From: Pseudomonadota bacterium
GTDB lineage: Bacteria; Pseudomonadota; Gammaproteobacteria; Steroidobacterales; Steroidobacteraceae
Length of the DNA: 35,967 nucleotides
Assembly (NCBI GenBank): GCA_021838635.1
Contig: JAKCDC010000007.1
Location: 1-35,967 of the forward strand
Reading direction: 5' to 3'
In this document: in pieces, positions 24,100 through 32,863 of the stretch
How positions within the stretch are numbered: position 1 is the stretch's first letter
Layout: the number at the start of each line of letters is the position of its first letter
Translations under genes and position numbers: made by a program
Notes under the pieces: model-generated
What the model saw: only the letters and a program-made list of their open reading frames with translations
The model's database searches: none
What the model was told of the DNA's origin: nothing

Positions 24100-25152
24100 T
24101 TGGCCATCAGCATTCGGGACGTAGCGAAACTCGCCGGAGTATCGACCGCAACAGTCTCCAGAGTCATGAATAGCTCGGACGGTGTCACGGAGTCGGCACG
24201 TCAGGCAGTTCTGCATGCGGCCCGTGAGCTCAACTACGTTCCGCATGCGGCGGCGCGCGCACTGATTACTGGCAGAACTCGCACTATAGCGGTGCTACTG
24301 CCGGACATGCACGGTGCATTCTTTTCGGAGCTAATCAGGGAGCTGGATCAGTGCGCTTACGCGCACGGCCAGAGCCTTTTGGTAGCGAGCCTGCACGGAC
24401 GTCTGACCGAGGCCCAAAAAGTCCTCGCATTGATTCACGGGCAGGTAGACGGCGTCATCCTTATGGTGCCATTCATGGACGCGCAGACCACTCTCGCTGA
24501 GCTCCCCTTGACGGTCCCCACGGTGCTGCTCAATGCGCCGGGTCCGCTTCAGGGTACGCCGGTAATCACGATTGACAACGCGGGAGGGGCGCGCCAAGTG
24601 GCCAAACATTTCGCGGCGCTCGGTTATCAAGATGTCGTGCATATCGCCGGACCGACCGACAACTTTGATGCAATCGAGCGGGCGCGAGGATTTCATGCGG
24701 CGGCGCGTCAACTCGGCTTAGTGGTGGAGCGCGATATCCCCGGAGATTATTCGGAAGAGGCGGGCCGCGCAGCGGGTTTGCGCATCGCCAAGCGCGCCAA
24801 GTTGCCGCGTGCTATTTTCGCAGCCAATGACAACATGGCGGTCGGGTGCCTTGAGGTACTGATCGCCGCTGACATAAATGTGCCGCACGACATAGCCGTT
24901 GCGGGTTTCGACGATATCCCAATCGCGCGCTTCACGGCACCACCGCTGACGACCGTGCGACCACCAGTGGCGCAACAGGGCGTCGAGGCATTCGAGTGGT
25001 TGGTCGCCGCAATCAACCGCAAAGAGCGATCTCCGCTGCCTCCTGGTCCGCACGCTCAGGCACTACCGACTCGACTGGTTGTCCGCGGATCGACCGTTGC
25101 GAATCGCGCACCGGAGAGGGCGCGAAAGGGCGTGCGGAGTCGGTCTCAATGA
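24100..25152 (+). CDS. LacI-family transcriptional regulator
   Basis: Sugar-responsive repressor of 350 residues. Seen: N-terminal LacI helix-turn-helix (SIRDVAKLAGVSTATVSRVMN) and hinge helix (PHAAARALITGRT), then a type I periplasmic-binding-like effector domain with IAVLLPDMHGAFFSEL, DGVILMVPF, VITIDNAGGARQ, HIAGPTDNFDAIERARGF, AIFAANDNMAVG and VAGFDDIPIARFTAPPLTTVRPP. AGGGG (24087-24091) is 8 bases from a TTG at 24100 but only 2 from the in-frame GTG at 24094, so I chose the TTG. Lying between the receptor-halogenase pair and the ABC importer, it is the expected ligand of the palindrome at 19092-19109. The C-terminal 20 residues are Arg-rich and not conserved. Confidence 0.93.
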   Translation: MAISIRDVAKLAGVSTATVSRVMNSSDGVTESARQAVLHAARELNYVPHAAARALITGRTRTIAVLLPDMHGAFFSELIRELDQCAYAHGQSLLVASLHGRLTEAQKVLALIHGQVDGVILMVPFMDAQTTLAELPLTVPTVLLNAPGPLQGTPVITIDNAGGARQVAKHFAALGYQDVVHIAGPTDNFDAIERARGFHAAARQLGLVVERDIPGDYSEEAGRAAGLRIAKRAKLPRAIFAANDNMAVGCLEVLIAADINVPHDIAVAGFDDIPIARFTAPPLTTVRPPVAQQGVEAFEWLVAAINRKERSPLPPGPHAQALPTRLVVRGSTVANRAPERARKGVRSRSQ

Positions 25153-25336
25153 GCGACGAGCGCTACGAGTGTGAAACATTTGCTTTCGGTCGCGAATTGA
25201 GAACTACGGTCGCGGCTTGTGCGAGTTCACTGCCAGGCGATCTGCCAATACTCGTACCGTGATTTCATGTGCAGAATCGGGCACATCCAGTCGACAAATC
25301 GAGGGCGCCGCCCTGCAGGCCAGACCGGGTTCCGTA

Positions 25337-25361
25337 ATGCGCGTCACGCTGCCACGCGCAT
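25337..25361 (+). repeat. inverted repeat in the lacI-importer spacer
   Basis: ATGCGCGT (25337-25344) and ACGCGCAT (25354-25361) form a perfect 8-base stem around a 9-base loop. It lies in the 326-base spacer between the LacI gene and the binding-protein gene (25153-25478). The spacer otherwise contains a repeated GGTCGCG (about 25188 and 25209) and no clear promoter; no second copy of the 18-base operator is present. Role as terminator of lacI or leader structure is open. Confidence 0.4.
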
Positions 25362-25478
25362 ACAGCTGACCCCGCGCGCAGCAACCTGGTGCATGCGATC
25401 GGCAGGTGGCTGCGCCTGCGCCGAGCAGGTGCGCGTAGCAGCTGCGCCCGCGATGACCTGCACACGTCGCTTTGCGCT

Positions 25479-26762
25479 GTGACCCTGAGTATCGAAAAAC
25501 TTGCTGCAATATTATGCCTGGCGGCATCGGCCGCGAATCTGGCTGGGTGTTCTCGGGCGGCATGCGGACTGCACGTTTGGGCCATTGGTTCGGAAGCAGA
25601 TGCATTGCAACGCATGGCATCGGGGTTCGAACGACAGCACGAAGGACTACGTGTCTGTGTCGAAAATCTCGCCTGGAGTTCCGCGCAAGTGCGTTTGGTG
25701 TCCGCAGTCGCGGCAGGTGATCCCCCGGATATTGCCCAGGTGGGAAATACGGATCTTGCCACGCTCGTGACGTTACATGCGGTGATAGCCCAGCCACCGG
25801 TAGCTCCCGACTTCTTTCCGGGCGCGCTCAACGTCACGCGCTTCCATGGTCAATACTACGGTACACCCTGGTACGTCGACACTCGGCTGCTCTTCTATCG
25901 GCCGGATATCCTGCGACGCGCGGGCTTTGCGCGCCCCGCACGTACCTGGAATGGGTGGTTGAACCAAATGCAAGCGGTACGCCGCGTTCTAAAGCGAGGC
26001 CAATATCCGCTGCTGGCGCCGATCAACGAATATTCGTTTCTGGAGGTGCTCGCGCTGCAGCAGCAGACGCATGTTCTGCGGGATGACGCTCAATACGGAA
26101 ATTTCGCCAACCCCAAATTTCGGGCGGCGCTTACCTTTTACAAGGATCTGTTTACACAGCGCCTGGCTCCTCCGATCGCCGATCATCAGCTGATCAACTT
26201 GTGGTGGCAGATGGCGCGCGGCGATTTTGTGTTTTATGTATCGGGGCCCTGGAATATCGGAGAGTTCCGCCGCTTACTTCCCCCCAAGGACGAAAGTCTG
26301 TGGATGACCGCTCCTATGCCGGGCCCACGCGGGCCGGGAGCCTCTCTGATCGGAGGTTCGGACTTCGTCATATTCCGAACTTCCACACGCAAGCGGCTCG
26401 CTACCGCGTTCATTCACTACATGCTCAAGAATCGACAGCAGATCTACCTGTATAAACTTACGGGTGATCTGCCCGCTCGCCGCGGTCCTTGGACGCTGCC
26501 ACCGCTCTCAGGCGACATCAAGTTGCGGGCATTCAGACGTCAGCTGGAACACGTCAGCTCCTTTGAGGCAATCCCCGAATGGGACGAAATCATGGATGGC
26601 ATGCGACGGGCGGCCGAACAGGTGATCATCGGAGGGCAGTCGGTGCCCGCGGCCACCCGTAATCTCGACCGAAAAGTGAACGACTGGCTAGCCGCCCGGC
26701 GGCAGATCATTGCCAAAAATAAACGTAAAGGCCCTGTCGGCGCGAGCGCGCTACCGCGATGA
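25479..26762 (+). CDS. carbohydrate ABC transporter substrate-binding lipoprotein (family 1, CUT1)
   Basis: Binding protein for the importer encoded next. From the GTG at 25479 the protein opens with a short lipoprotein signal, KLAAILCLAASAANLAGC, whose lipobox LAGC ends at residue 24; the frame is open upstream to 25389, but that would put 30 extra polar residues before the signal, so I chose the GTG although no ribosome-binding site is visible for either. The mature part has family-1 features: GDPPDIAQVGN, FHGQYYGTPWYVDTRLLFYRPDIL, TWNGWL, a VSGPWNIGEF second-lobe motif and a GASLIGGSDFVIF strand. The C-terminal tail is basic. The stop overlaps the first permease (ATGA). Confidence 0.88.
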   Translation: MTLSIEKLAAILCLAASAANLAGCSRAACGLHVWAIGSEADALQRMASGFERQHEGLRVCVENLAWSSAQVRLVSAVAAGDPPDIAQVGNTDLATLVTLHAVIAQPPVAPDFFPGALNVTRFHGQYYGTPWYVDTRLLFYRPDILRRAGFARPARTWNGWLNQMQAVRRVLKRGQYPLLAPINEYSFLEVLALQQQTHVLRDDAQYGNFANPKFRAALTFYKDLFTQRLAPPIADHQLINLWWQMARGDFVFYVSGPWNIGEFRRLLPPKDESLWMTAPMPGPRGPGASLIGGSDFVIFRTSTRKRLATAFIHYMLKNRQQIYLYKLTGDLPARRGPWTLPPLSGDIKLRAFRRQLEHVSSFEAIPEWDEIMDGMRRAAEQVIIGGQSVPAATRNLDRKVNDWLAARRQIIAKNKRKGPVGASALPR

Positions 26763-27634
26763 AGTCGATCAGCGGCCCTCTGTTCGTTCTACCGGCGTTA
26801 ACGCTCATCGCGCTCTTCGTCCTCATCCCGTTTCTCGGTGTGCTTGGGCTGAGCATGACGAATTTCGACATTTACGTCCTGGCCAGTAGCGCGAATCTGC
26901 ATTTCATAGGTGGCGCAAATTACGCCCACCTGTTTCACGATCACGCGGCGTGGCAGGCTCTGGAAACGACGCTGACGGTGGTACTTGCCGGAGTCCCGGC
27001 GACCCTCGCGCTATCTCTGATTTGCGCCCTGATGATCGAGTCAATTGCGCCACGTTGGCGAGGTCTGTTCCGCACCGCGTTCTTTCTGCCCGTCGTTTGT
27101 TCGACCGTGGCCGTGGCAATCAGCTGGCGTTACCTGCTCAACACGCGCTACGGACTGGTCAACCATCTACTCCTCGCGGTACATCTGCCCGCACTCAATT
27201 GGTTGGGATCACCCACGCTCGCGGTCATAGCCATCACCGTGGTAGTGGTATGGAAGGGATTTGGTTATGGCATGATCATTCTCGCGGCCGCACGCAGGGA
27301 AATTCCAGAAGAGCTGTACGACATTGCGCGAATCGAGGGAGCCGGCGTCAGGCGGCAATTGTTGAGCATCACGGTGCCGATCCTGGCGCCAACTCTCGGC
27401 CTGCTGGCGTTGCTGGACGTTGCCGGATACTGGCAGTTGTTCGCGGAGCCTTACGTCCTGACGCAAGGTGGGCCGATGGGGAGCACCATGAGTCTCCTCC
27501 TGCTCATGTACGATCGTGGATTCCGCTGGTGGCGCTGGGGGATCGCGAGTGCGCTCGCGATGGTCTTGACTATCATCATGTGGTTGTTCGCGTGGCTGCA
27601 GCGTCACACCAAAACGTCCTGGCGGGAAGGCTGA
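26759..27634 (+). CDS. carbohydrate ABC transporter permease (MalF/UgpA type)
   Basis: Inner-membrane permease of 291 residues with about six membrane segments. Seen: N-terminal PLFVLPALTLIALFVLIPF segment, FRTAFFLPVVCSTVAVAISW, and the cytoplasmic EAA loop EELYDIARIEGAGVRRQLLSI with the conserved Gly, which docks on the ATPase. The family-typical PYVLTQGGPMGSTMSLLLLMY motif follows. It lacks the long periplasmic loop of E. coli MalF, as do most CUT1 permeases. The start codon overlaps the binding-protein stop as ATGA, and the next permease begins 1 base after its stop, so the four importer genes are translationally coupled. Confidence 0.93.
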   Translation: MKSISGPLFVLPALTLIALFVLIPFLGVLGLSMTNFDIYVLASSANLHFIGGANYAHLFHDHAAWQALETTLTVVLAGVPATLALSLICALMIESIAPRWRGLFRTAFFLPVVCSTVAVAISWRYLLNTRYGLVNHLLLAVHLPALNWLGSPTLAVIAITVVVVWKGFGYGMIILAAARREIPEELYDIARIEGAGVRRQLLSITVPILAPTLGLLALLDVAGYWQLFAEPYVLTQGGPMGSTMSLLLLMYDRGFRWWRWGIASALAMVLTIIMWLFAWLQRHTKTSWREG

Positions 27635-27635
27635 C

Positions 27636-28463
27636 ATGAGGATCAAGGTCCTCACGGTGCGCGCGTCGCTTTACGCTTCGCTCACGACGCTGGCGATACT
27701 GACGCTGTTCCCGTTGCTGTGGGTCACATCCATTGCCTTCATGCGATCGCCTGAGCAATCGGCTGGAACACCCCCACTATGGCCTAGACATCCAACGCTG
27801 AACAACATTGTGAACATTGTTCAGCGCGAGATGCTTGGGCACTATTTTCTGAACTCTCTAATCGTTGCGATCGCAACGACAGTCCTGTCGACATTCGTTG
27901 CCGGTTTGGCGGGATACGCTCTTGCGCAGGTTCAGTTTCGCGGCCGGCGGGTAATTTCCTGGGTCGTGCTGTTTGCGGTGCTGATACCGAGTCAAGCGCT
28001 GGTTCTCCCGCTATTTGAGATGTTCAGGGAGGTGCATCTCATAAATCATTATGCCGCCCTAATACTTCCCGCGGCTGCGAACCCGGTCAGTATTGTTCTC
28101 ATTCAGGCGTACATGCGGGGTATTCCGGCTGAAATTCTTGACGCTGCCCGGATGGATGGAGCTGGAGAGTGGCGAACGTTCTTCTCCGTGGTGGTGCCAA
28201 TGATGGCGCCAATGCTGGCTGCGCTCGCGGTTCTGACCTTCGTGGTCAGCTGGAATGATTTCATGTGGCCGATGATCGCAATGCAGAAAGCGAGCATGCA
28301 AACATTGCCCGTGGCATTGGCATCGATTGACCGGGAGCATTATCAGGAAATAGGTCTGATGGCCGCTGGGGCTACGGTGACGATCTTGCCAATGATGGCC
28401 ATATTTGTCGCGTCCCAACGCTATTATCTGCGCTCAGTGGTGGCCGGAAGCCTGACGGACTGA
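27636..28463 (+). CDS. carbohydrate ABC transporter permease (MalG/UgpE type)
   Basis: Second importer permease, 275 residues, about six membrane segments. Seen: TLFPLLWVTSIAFMRSPEQ near the N-terminus, HYFLNSLIVAIATTVLSTFVAGLAGYALAQ in two parts, and the EAA loop AEILDAARMDGAGEWRTFFSVVVPMMAP with its conserved Gly. TFVVSWNDFMWPMI is the usual MalG-class segment, and the C-terminus ends in the expected QRYYLRSVVAGSL-type cytoplasmic tail. The ATG lies 1 base after the MalF-type stop. An unusual 10-base inverted repeat lies inside the coding region (27796-27826). Confidence 0.93.
   Translation: MRIKVLTVRASLYASLTTLAILTLFPLLWVTSIAFMRSPEQSAGTPPLWPRHPTLNNIVNIVQREMLGHYFLNSLIVAIATTVLSTFVAGLAGYALAQVQFRGRRVISWVVLFAVLIPSQALVLPLFEMFREVHLINHYAALILPAAANPVSIVLIQAYMRGIPAEILDAARMDGAGEWRTFFSVVVPMMAPMLAALAVLTFVVSWNDFMWPMIAMQKASMQTLPVALASIDREHYQEIGLMAAGATVTILPMMAIFVASQRYYLRSVVAGSLTD
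27796..27826 (+). repeat. perfect intragenic inverted repeat inside the MalG-type permease gene
   Basis: CGCTGAACAA (27796-27805) and TTGTTCAGCG (27817-27826) are exact reverse complements separated by 11 bases; the loop region also repeats ACATTGT. It encodes ordinary permease residues (around TLNNIVNIVQRE). It could fold in the mRNA and tune translation between importer components or could be coincidental. Confidence 0.55.
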
Positions 28464-28464
28464 A

Positions 28465-29499
28465 ATGGCCAGCCTCGAACTCAGTCATGTGTTCAGAGTC
28501 ATCGGCGGCGGCCAGACCGTGCTGCACGACATTGACTTTTCTGCTCACCACGGGGAGCTGATTTCAGTCGTCGGACCTTCAGGCTGCGGGAAATCGACCT
28601 TGCTGCGCAGCATTGCTGGCTTAGAAGAGGTGACTTCCGGAGACATATTCATCGGTGGTAACCGGGTCAATGACCTGCAGCCGCAACAGCGGCGCATAGC
28701 GATGGTGTTTCAGAATCACGCGCTCTATCCGCACATGACGGTCTATCAAAATCTCGCCTTCGGATTGCGCGCGCGACGCGTTGCGCGGTCGGTGGTGGAG
28801 GCGCGAGTGCGTCGGACAGCCGTGCGGTTGGGGTTGGAGGCGCTGCTCGGCCGATATCCGCGCGAACTTTCGGGAGGACAAAAGCAGCGAACCGCTCTTG
28901 GTCGCGCCATGTTGCGCGATCCGGAGGTGTTTTTGCTTGATGAGCCGCTGTCGAGCCTTGATGTGCCGCTGCGCTCGGAGATGCGCCGTGAGCTGATGGC
29001 ATTGCATAAGTCCCTTGGAATGACCATGGTTTATGTGACCCACGATCAATCTGAGGCCCTTTCCCTGGGTGAACGGGTGGTGGTCCTGTCGGCGGGAAAA
29101 ATTCAGCAAATCGATACCCCACAGGAAATTTATGGAAATCCGCAGAACCGCTTCGTGGCGGCGTTCGTGGGTTGGCCGCCGATGAATTTTCTCAACGGCG
29201 AAATTCTTGGCGCCCATGCCAATGACACGCAGAACGTGGAGTACGGAATCCGGCCGGAGAGGCTGATGCTGCAGCAACATGCAGCCGATGATCTGTCCGT
29301 TTCCGGGCGCATCGAATGCATCGAGTCATTGGGCGGAGTGTGGCAGATCGAGATCATTCACAATGGAGGGCGCCTCATTGCTCGAGTTCCGCCGGACGCG
29401 GCACTGCGGCAGGACGCCGAGCTCCGCCTGTGGTTCAATCAAACAGATCTTTACGCATTCAATCGAACAACTGGAACACGCGTTAAAGTGAACCGATGA
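28465..29499 (+). CDS. carbohydrate ABC transporter ATP-binding protein (MalK/UgpC type)
   Basis: ATPase of the importer, 344 residues. Seen: Walker A GPSGCGKST (about 38-46), Q-loop MVFQNHALYPHM, signature LSGGQKQRTALGRAM, Walker B VFLLDEPLSSLD and switch VTHDQSEAL; after residue 240 a C-terminal OB-like regulatory domain with GIRPERL, slightly shorter than in E. coli MalK. The signature has QKQR where QQQR is common, an acceptable variant. It starts 1 base after the MalG-type stop and its end overlaps nothing; the GH39 gene follows after 77 bases with its own ribosome-binding site. Having a dedicated ATPase indicates a self-contained importer. Confidence 0.94.
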   Translation: MASLELSHVFRVIGGGQTVLHDIDFSAHHGELISVVGPSGCGKSTLLRSIAGLEEVTSGDIFIGGNRVNDLQPQQRRIAMVFQNHALYPHMTVYQNLAFGLRARRVARSVVEARVRRTAVRLGLEALLGRYPRELSGGQKQRTALGRAMLRDPEVFLLDEPLSSLDVPLRSEMRRELMALHKSLGMTMVYVTHDQSEALSLGERVVVLSAGKIQQIDTPQEIYGNPQNRFVAAFVGWPPMNFLNGEILGAHANDTQNVEYGIRPERLMLQQHAADDLSVSGRIECIESLGGVWQIEIIHNGGRLIARVPPDAALRQDAELRLWFNQTDLYAFNRTTGTRVKVNR

Positions 29500-29576
29500 A
29501 TACGCGAGCATTGTTATCCATGGCATTTCTACATAGATCAGTAAAGTTTTTTGTCCGACGTCGCGGAGGGATTTTC

Positions 29577-31181
29577 ATGAAGCGCACGGTTCTATCGCTA
29601 CTGCTATTCACTGCGGCGTATTGGGGTTGTGCCAGCGCTAGCGTTCCGGCAACGACTCGACGGCCAGATCCTGCTCGGGAGACGTTGAGCATCAATGCGA
29701 ACGCTAGCGCGCAGCGATTTCCGCACTTCTGGGAGCACATGTTCGGCTCCGGGAGGGCCGCGCTCGTATTGCGTGCTAACTATCAGCGCGATCTGGCCAC
29801 GATGAAGGCTGCAACTGGCATTCGCTACGTTCGTTTTCACGGCCTCCTGGACGATCATGTGGGGCTCGCGGATGGTCACCCGGCGGTGTTCTATGATCGT
29901 TATGCCCGAAACCCGAACGTAAAGCCGGCAAAGGCGCCGTACAATTTCTCCTACGTCGACCAGATCGAAAATGCGCTTCTTGCGCACGGCGTACGACCGT
30001 ACGTAGAGCTGGATTTCATGCCGACGGCGTTGGCCAGCAACCCGAAGATGCGGCAGGGCTTCTGGTACCACCCCAATGTCTCGCCGCCACGCAGTTACGC
30101 GGCGTGGGACAATATGGTGAAAGCGCTGGCCCGTCACTTCATCAAACAGTATGGGATCAATGAAGTATCGAAATGGTATTTTGAAGTCTGGAATGAGCCG
30201 AATCTGAGTTTCTGGGGAGGCGTGCCTAAGCAACGTACATATTTCAAGCTGTACGATCAAACAGCGCGAGCGCTCAAGAGCGTAAATAGCCGACTGCGCG
30301 TGGGTGGTCCGGCAACGGCGCAGGCCGCGTGGATAAGCGCGTTTTTACGCCACGTGGCGAAAGTTCATGCGCCGATAGATTTTGTCAGTACGCATGTGTA
30401 CGGCAACGACACCGCGCAGCATGTCTTCGGCAAGAACGAGCATGTCACTCGACGCACGATGGTATGCCGGGCAGTGCGTAAAGTGCATAACGAAATCGCC
30501 CGTTCCCCCTACCCCCATCTGCCGTTGATCCTGTCTGAATTCAATGCGAGTTACAGCAACGAACCGGATGTGACCGATACCCCATTTATGGGGCCTTGGA
30601 TGGCGAGCACGATTCGCCAGTGCGACGGTCTGGTGCACTCCATGAGCTATTGGACGTTCTCCGACGTGTTTGAGGAGGGCGGAGTGGTACGCAAGCCGTT
30701 CTACGGTGGATTCGGTCTGATCGCGGAAGACGACATCCCGAAAGCGTCCTTCAACGGATTCGTGCTGTTGCACAAGCTCGGTCACGAGCGGTTGGAGCCG
30801 AATGTACGCTCGGCACTGATTACCCGTAAACGCAACGGCTCGCTCGCTCTTGCGTTGTGGGATTACTCGCCGCCGGATGGATCCGGTCCGCATTACACCC
30901 CGCCGCCGGCGCACCGTACCCACAGGGTATTCGACATCAATGTGCGGGATTTTCCGCCCGGCGCTCGTGGTTACTTGTGGCGGGTCGATGATCGGCACAG
31001 CAATGCGCTGCGCGCATTTGACGAGATGGGCAGGCCACGATGGCCGACTCGGGCGCAGATCGCTGTGCTGCGTGCGGCCGGCCAGTTGGCGCCACCCAGG
31101 CCGATTCAGCTCAAAGACGGTCACATTACGGTGAGCGTGCCGCAGCACGGTCTGGCGTTGCTGTTGCTCAATCGTGGCTGA
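29577..31181 (+). CDS. secreted GH39 glycoside hydrolase (beta-xylosidase-like)
   Basis: Retaining glycosidase of 534 residues, exported by an N-terminal signal (hydrophobic residues 5-17, cleavage probably after ASA near 21). Family GH39 features: HFWEHMFGSGRA, IRYVRFHGLLDDHVG, VRPYVELDFMPTALAS, the acid/base Glu207 in YFEVWNEPNLSFW, the STHVYGND strand and the nucleophile Glu321 in LILSEFNASY, followed by a beta-sandwich C-terminal domain. GH39 includes beta-xylosidases and alpha-L-iduronidases; xylosidase is favoured by the bacterial context and the Weimberg-type genes nearby. GGAGGG (29565-29570) is 6 bases before the ATG at 29577, so the in-frame upstream ATG at 29496 is not used. Its last 14 bases overlap the convergent MFS gene. 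Confidence 0.92.
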   Translation: MKRTVLSLLLFTAAYWGCASASVPATTRRPDPARETLSINANASAQRFPHFWEHMFGSGRAALVLRANYQRDLATMKAATGIRYVRFHGLLDDHVGLADGHPAVFYDRYARNPNVKPAKAPYNFSYVDQIENALLAHGVRPYVELDFMPTALASNPKMRQGFWYHPNVSPPRSYAAWDNMVKALARHFIKQYGINEVSKWYFEVWNEPNLSFWGGVPKQRTYFKLYDQTARALKSVNSRLRVGGPATAQAAWISAFLRHVAKVHAPIDFVSTHVYGNDTAQHVFGKNEHVTRRTMVCRAVRKVHNEIARSPYPHLPLILSEFNASYSNEPDVTDTPFMGPWMASTIRQCDGLVHSMSYWTFSDVFEEGGVVRKPFYGGFGLIAEDDIPKASFNGFVLLHKLGHERLEPNVRSALITRKRNGSLALALWDYSPPDGSGPHYTPPPAHRTHRVFDINVRDFPPGARGYLWRVDDRHSNALRAFDEMGRPRWPTRAQIAVLRAAGQLAPPRPIQLKDGHITVSVPQHGLALLLLNRG

Positions 31182-32760
31182 CAGGAGGTGCCGAGGATGC
31201 CAATTCAAGTTCGCGCAAGTCCCGACCACGGGTTTCGTGGCCGTAGCGCGCGATCAATACCAGAGCGAGGAACACCGGCACCGCGATGGCGGCAGCGGAT
31301 ACGCGTAGCGTCGGGACCAATGCCAGTGCGCCAAGACCCTGGCAGATCAGGCCGCCCGCCTTACTGCAGCCGGCTACCCACCCGGTGGCGCGGCCACGGA
31401 TGCGCAGCGGGTAGCTTTCGGCCGAATACGGCAGCAGGATGGAAATGACACCGGTGGATCCGACCAGCAGCAGAACCGGTGCGAGCAGCGGGCTTCTCGC
31501 TACCGAGAGCCCGCTGTGCTGAAGGACCAACGCGAGGACCCCTGCTGCGGTGATCGCGGTCATCGTCAGCAGGGCTCCTTTCGTGCTCCAGCGAGCATAA
31601 AGCGCAGCGGCAAGTACTACGACCGGCGCGGCGAGCAGCGATGAGCGGGTGATCAGGGTGGCGGCGAGCGCCATGTTTCTGCCGGCGGCGATCAACTCGC
31701 CCGGCAGCCACAGCAGCAGCCCGAAGTTGACGAAGCCCCAGGCCAGACCGGCCACGGTCAGCGCCACGGTCGTGCCGAGGAACCGGCGCTCGACAGGGGG
31801 CAAGCTCGAATGATCGACAGTGGCCTCTCCGCCCGGCATGTCCAGGTCGGCAATGAGGAGCGAGCCGAAGCGTCTCAGGGTCGCCTGCGCCTCCTCGGGT
31901 CGTCCGATATGGACCAGGAAGCGTGGCGATTCCGGGATCAAGGGGGAGAACGCCATGAGGATCAAGCCTGAGGGTAAGTTCAGGAACCACATGATTCGCC
32001 AGCCGAAGTGCGGCTGCAGCAGCGCCGAGAATCCGGATGCAGCCAGATACCCGCCGAGCGCACCGATGCCCCCAACGAGCACCAAGCTCCAGCCGCGATG
32101 GCGGGTTGGCATGATTTCCGCGAGCAACGCGTAGGCCACCGGCAACAGACCGCCGGCCGAAGCTCCCATCAGGAAACACATGAACACATTCCAGGCGAAA
32201 GAGGGCATGGCTCCGCAGATCGAGGTGCCGATGAACATGACGGCCGCCAGCAAGAGCGTGGCACGCCGGCCGTAGCGATCCGCGAGCGTTCCCCAGAGAA
32301 ACGACCCGAGTGTCGCCCCGGTCAGAGCCGACAGCGGCAGCAGCGAGACCGCTGCGGCGCTGAGTCCATATTCGATTCGCATGCCCGGCATTACGAACCC
32401 GAGCGAGCTCACCTTCATGATGTCGACCACGAGTGCGATCGCGAGCGCGCCGCAGGCTGCCCAGTGCCATGGATTCAGCGGCGCATCCTCCGGGGCTACG
32501 ATGCGTTCGTGAATCGCTGTGCGCTGCAAGGCGGGCGCCTTCGGCAGCAGTCCGTAAATGGCCGCCGCGATGCCTGTCAGGATGCAGGCCATGCCCCACA
32601 GCATCGGGGCACCCATCGGCATACCGGCCATTCGATAATGCATGGCACGCGCCATGATGAATGCGGGCAGATGCAGCAGCACGCCGATCACGACGGCGAG
32701 CGTTCCCAGCCAGAACGCCTTCGAGCTGCGCCGGTCGGCGAACATGAACCATTCGTTCAA
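31168..32760 (-). CDS. MFS transporter with two extra N-terminal membrane segments
   Basis: Inner-membrane transporter of 530 residues. The core (from about residue 95) is a standard 12-segment MFS protein of the sugar/organic-acid type: LADRYGRRATLL between helices 2 and 3, then IPESPRFLV after helix 6 and ESYPLRIRGRATGW in the second half. Before it lie two further hydrophobic segments (about 16-37 and 54-72) joined by a short loop rich in Met and His, then a polar linker. The start is a TTG at 32760, supported by GGGAG six bases upstream; the ATG at 32745 would be 21 bases away. Substrate unknown; carboxylates or sugars are possible. It lies 103 bases downstream of the pyruvate carboxylase gene on the same strand and may be co-transcribed with it. 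Confidence 0.85.
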   Translation of the reverse strand: MNEWFMFADRRSSKAFWLGTLAVVIGVLLHLPAFIMARAMHYRMAGMPMGAPMLWGMACILTGIAAAIYGLLPKAPALQRTAIHERIVAPEDAPLNPWHWAACGALAIALVVDIMKVSSLGFVMPGMRIEYGLSAAAVSLLPLSALTGATLGSFLWGTLADRYGRRATLLLAAVMFIGTSICGAMPSFAWNVFMCFLMGASAGGLLPVAYALLAEIMPTRHRGWSLVLVGGIGALGGYLAASGFSALLQPHFGWRIMWFLNLPSGLILMAFSPLIPESPRFLVHIGRPEEAQATLRRFGSLLIADLDMPGGEATVDHSSLPPVERRFLGTTVALTVAGLAWGFVNFGLLLWLPGELIAAGRNMALAATLITRSSLLAAPVVVLAAALYARWSTKGALLTMTAITAAGVLALVLQHSGLSVARSPLLAPVLLLVGSTGVISILLPYSAESYPLRIRGRATGWVAGCSKAGGLICQGLGALALVPTLRVSAAAIAVPVFLALVLIARYGHETRGRDLRELELASSAPPVSHD

Positions 32761-32863
32761 CGGTATCTCCCGGACACAGGGGGGCGCGTACGCGGATCCG
32801 GCCTTAACCCAGGCCGCGCATCATCGTCAATGCATGTCGGTTCGTCGCCGCGCTGATCGCTCT

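Noticed and set aside
32008-32856. + strand frame of 282 codons opposite the MFS gene
   Set aside because: Antisense to membrane-protein coding; the translation is Arg/Gln/His-rich with no recognisable pattern.
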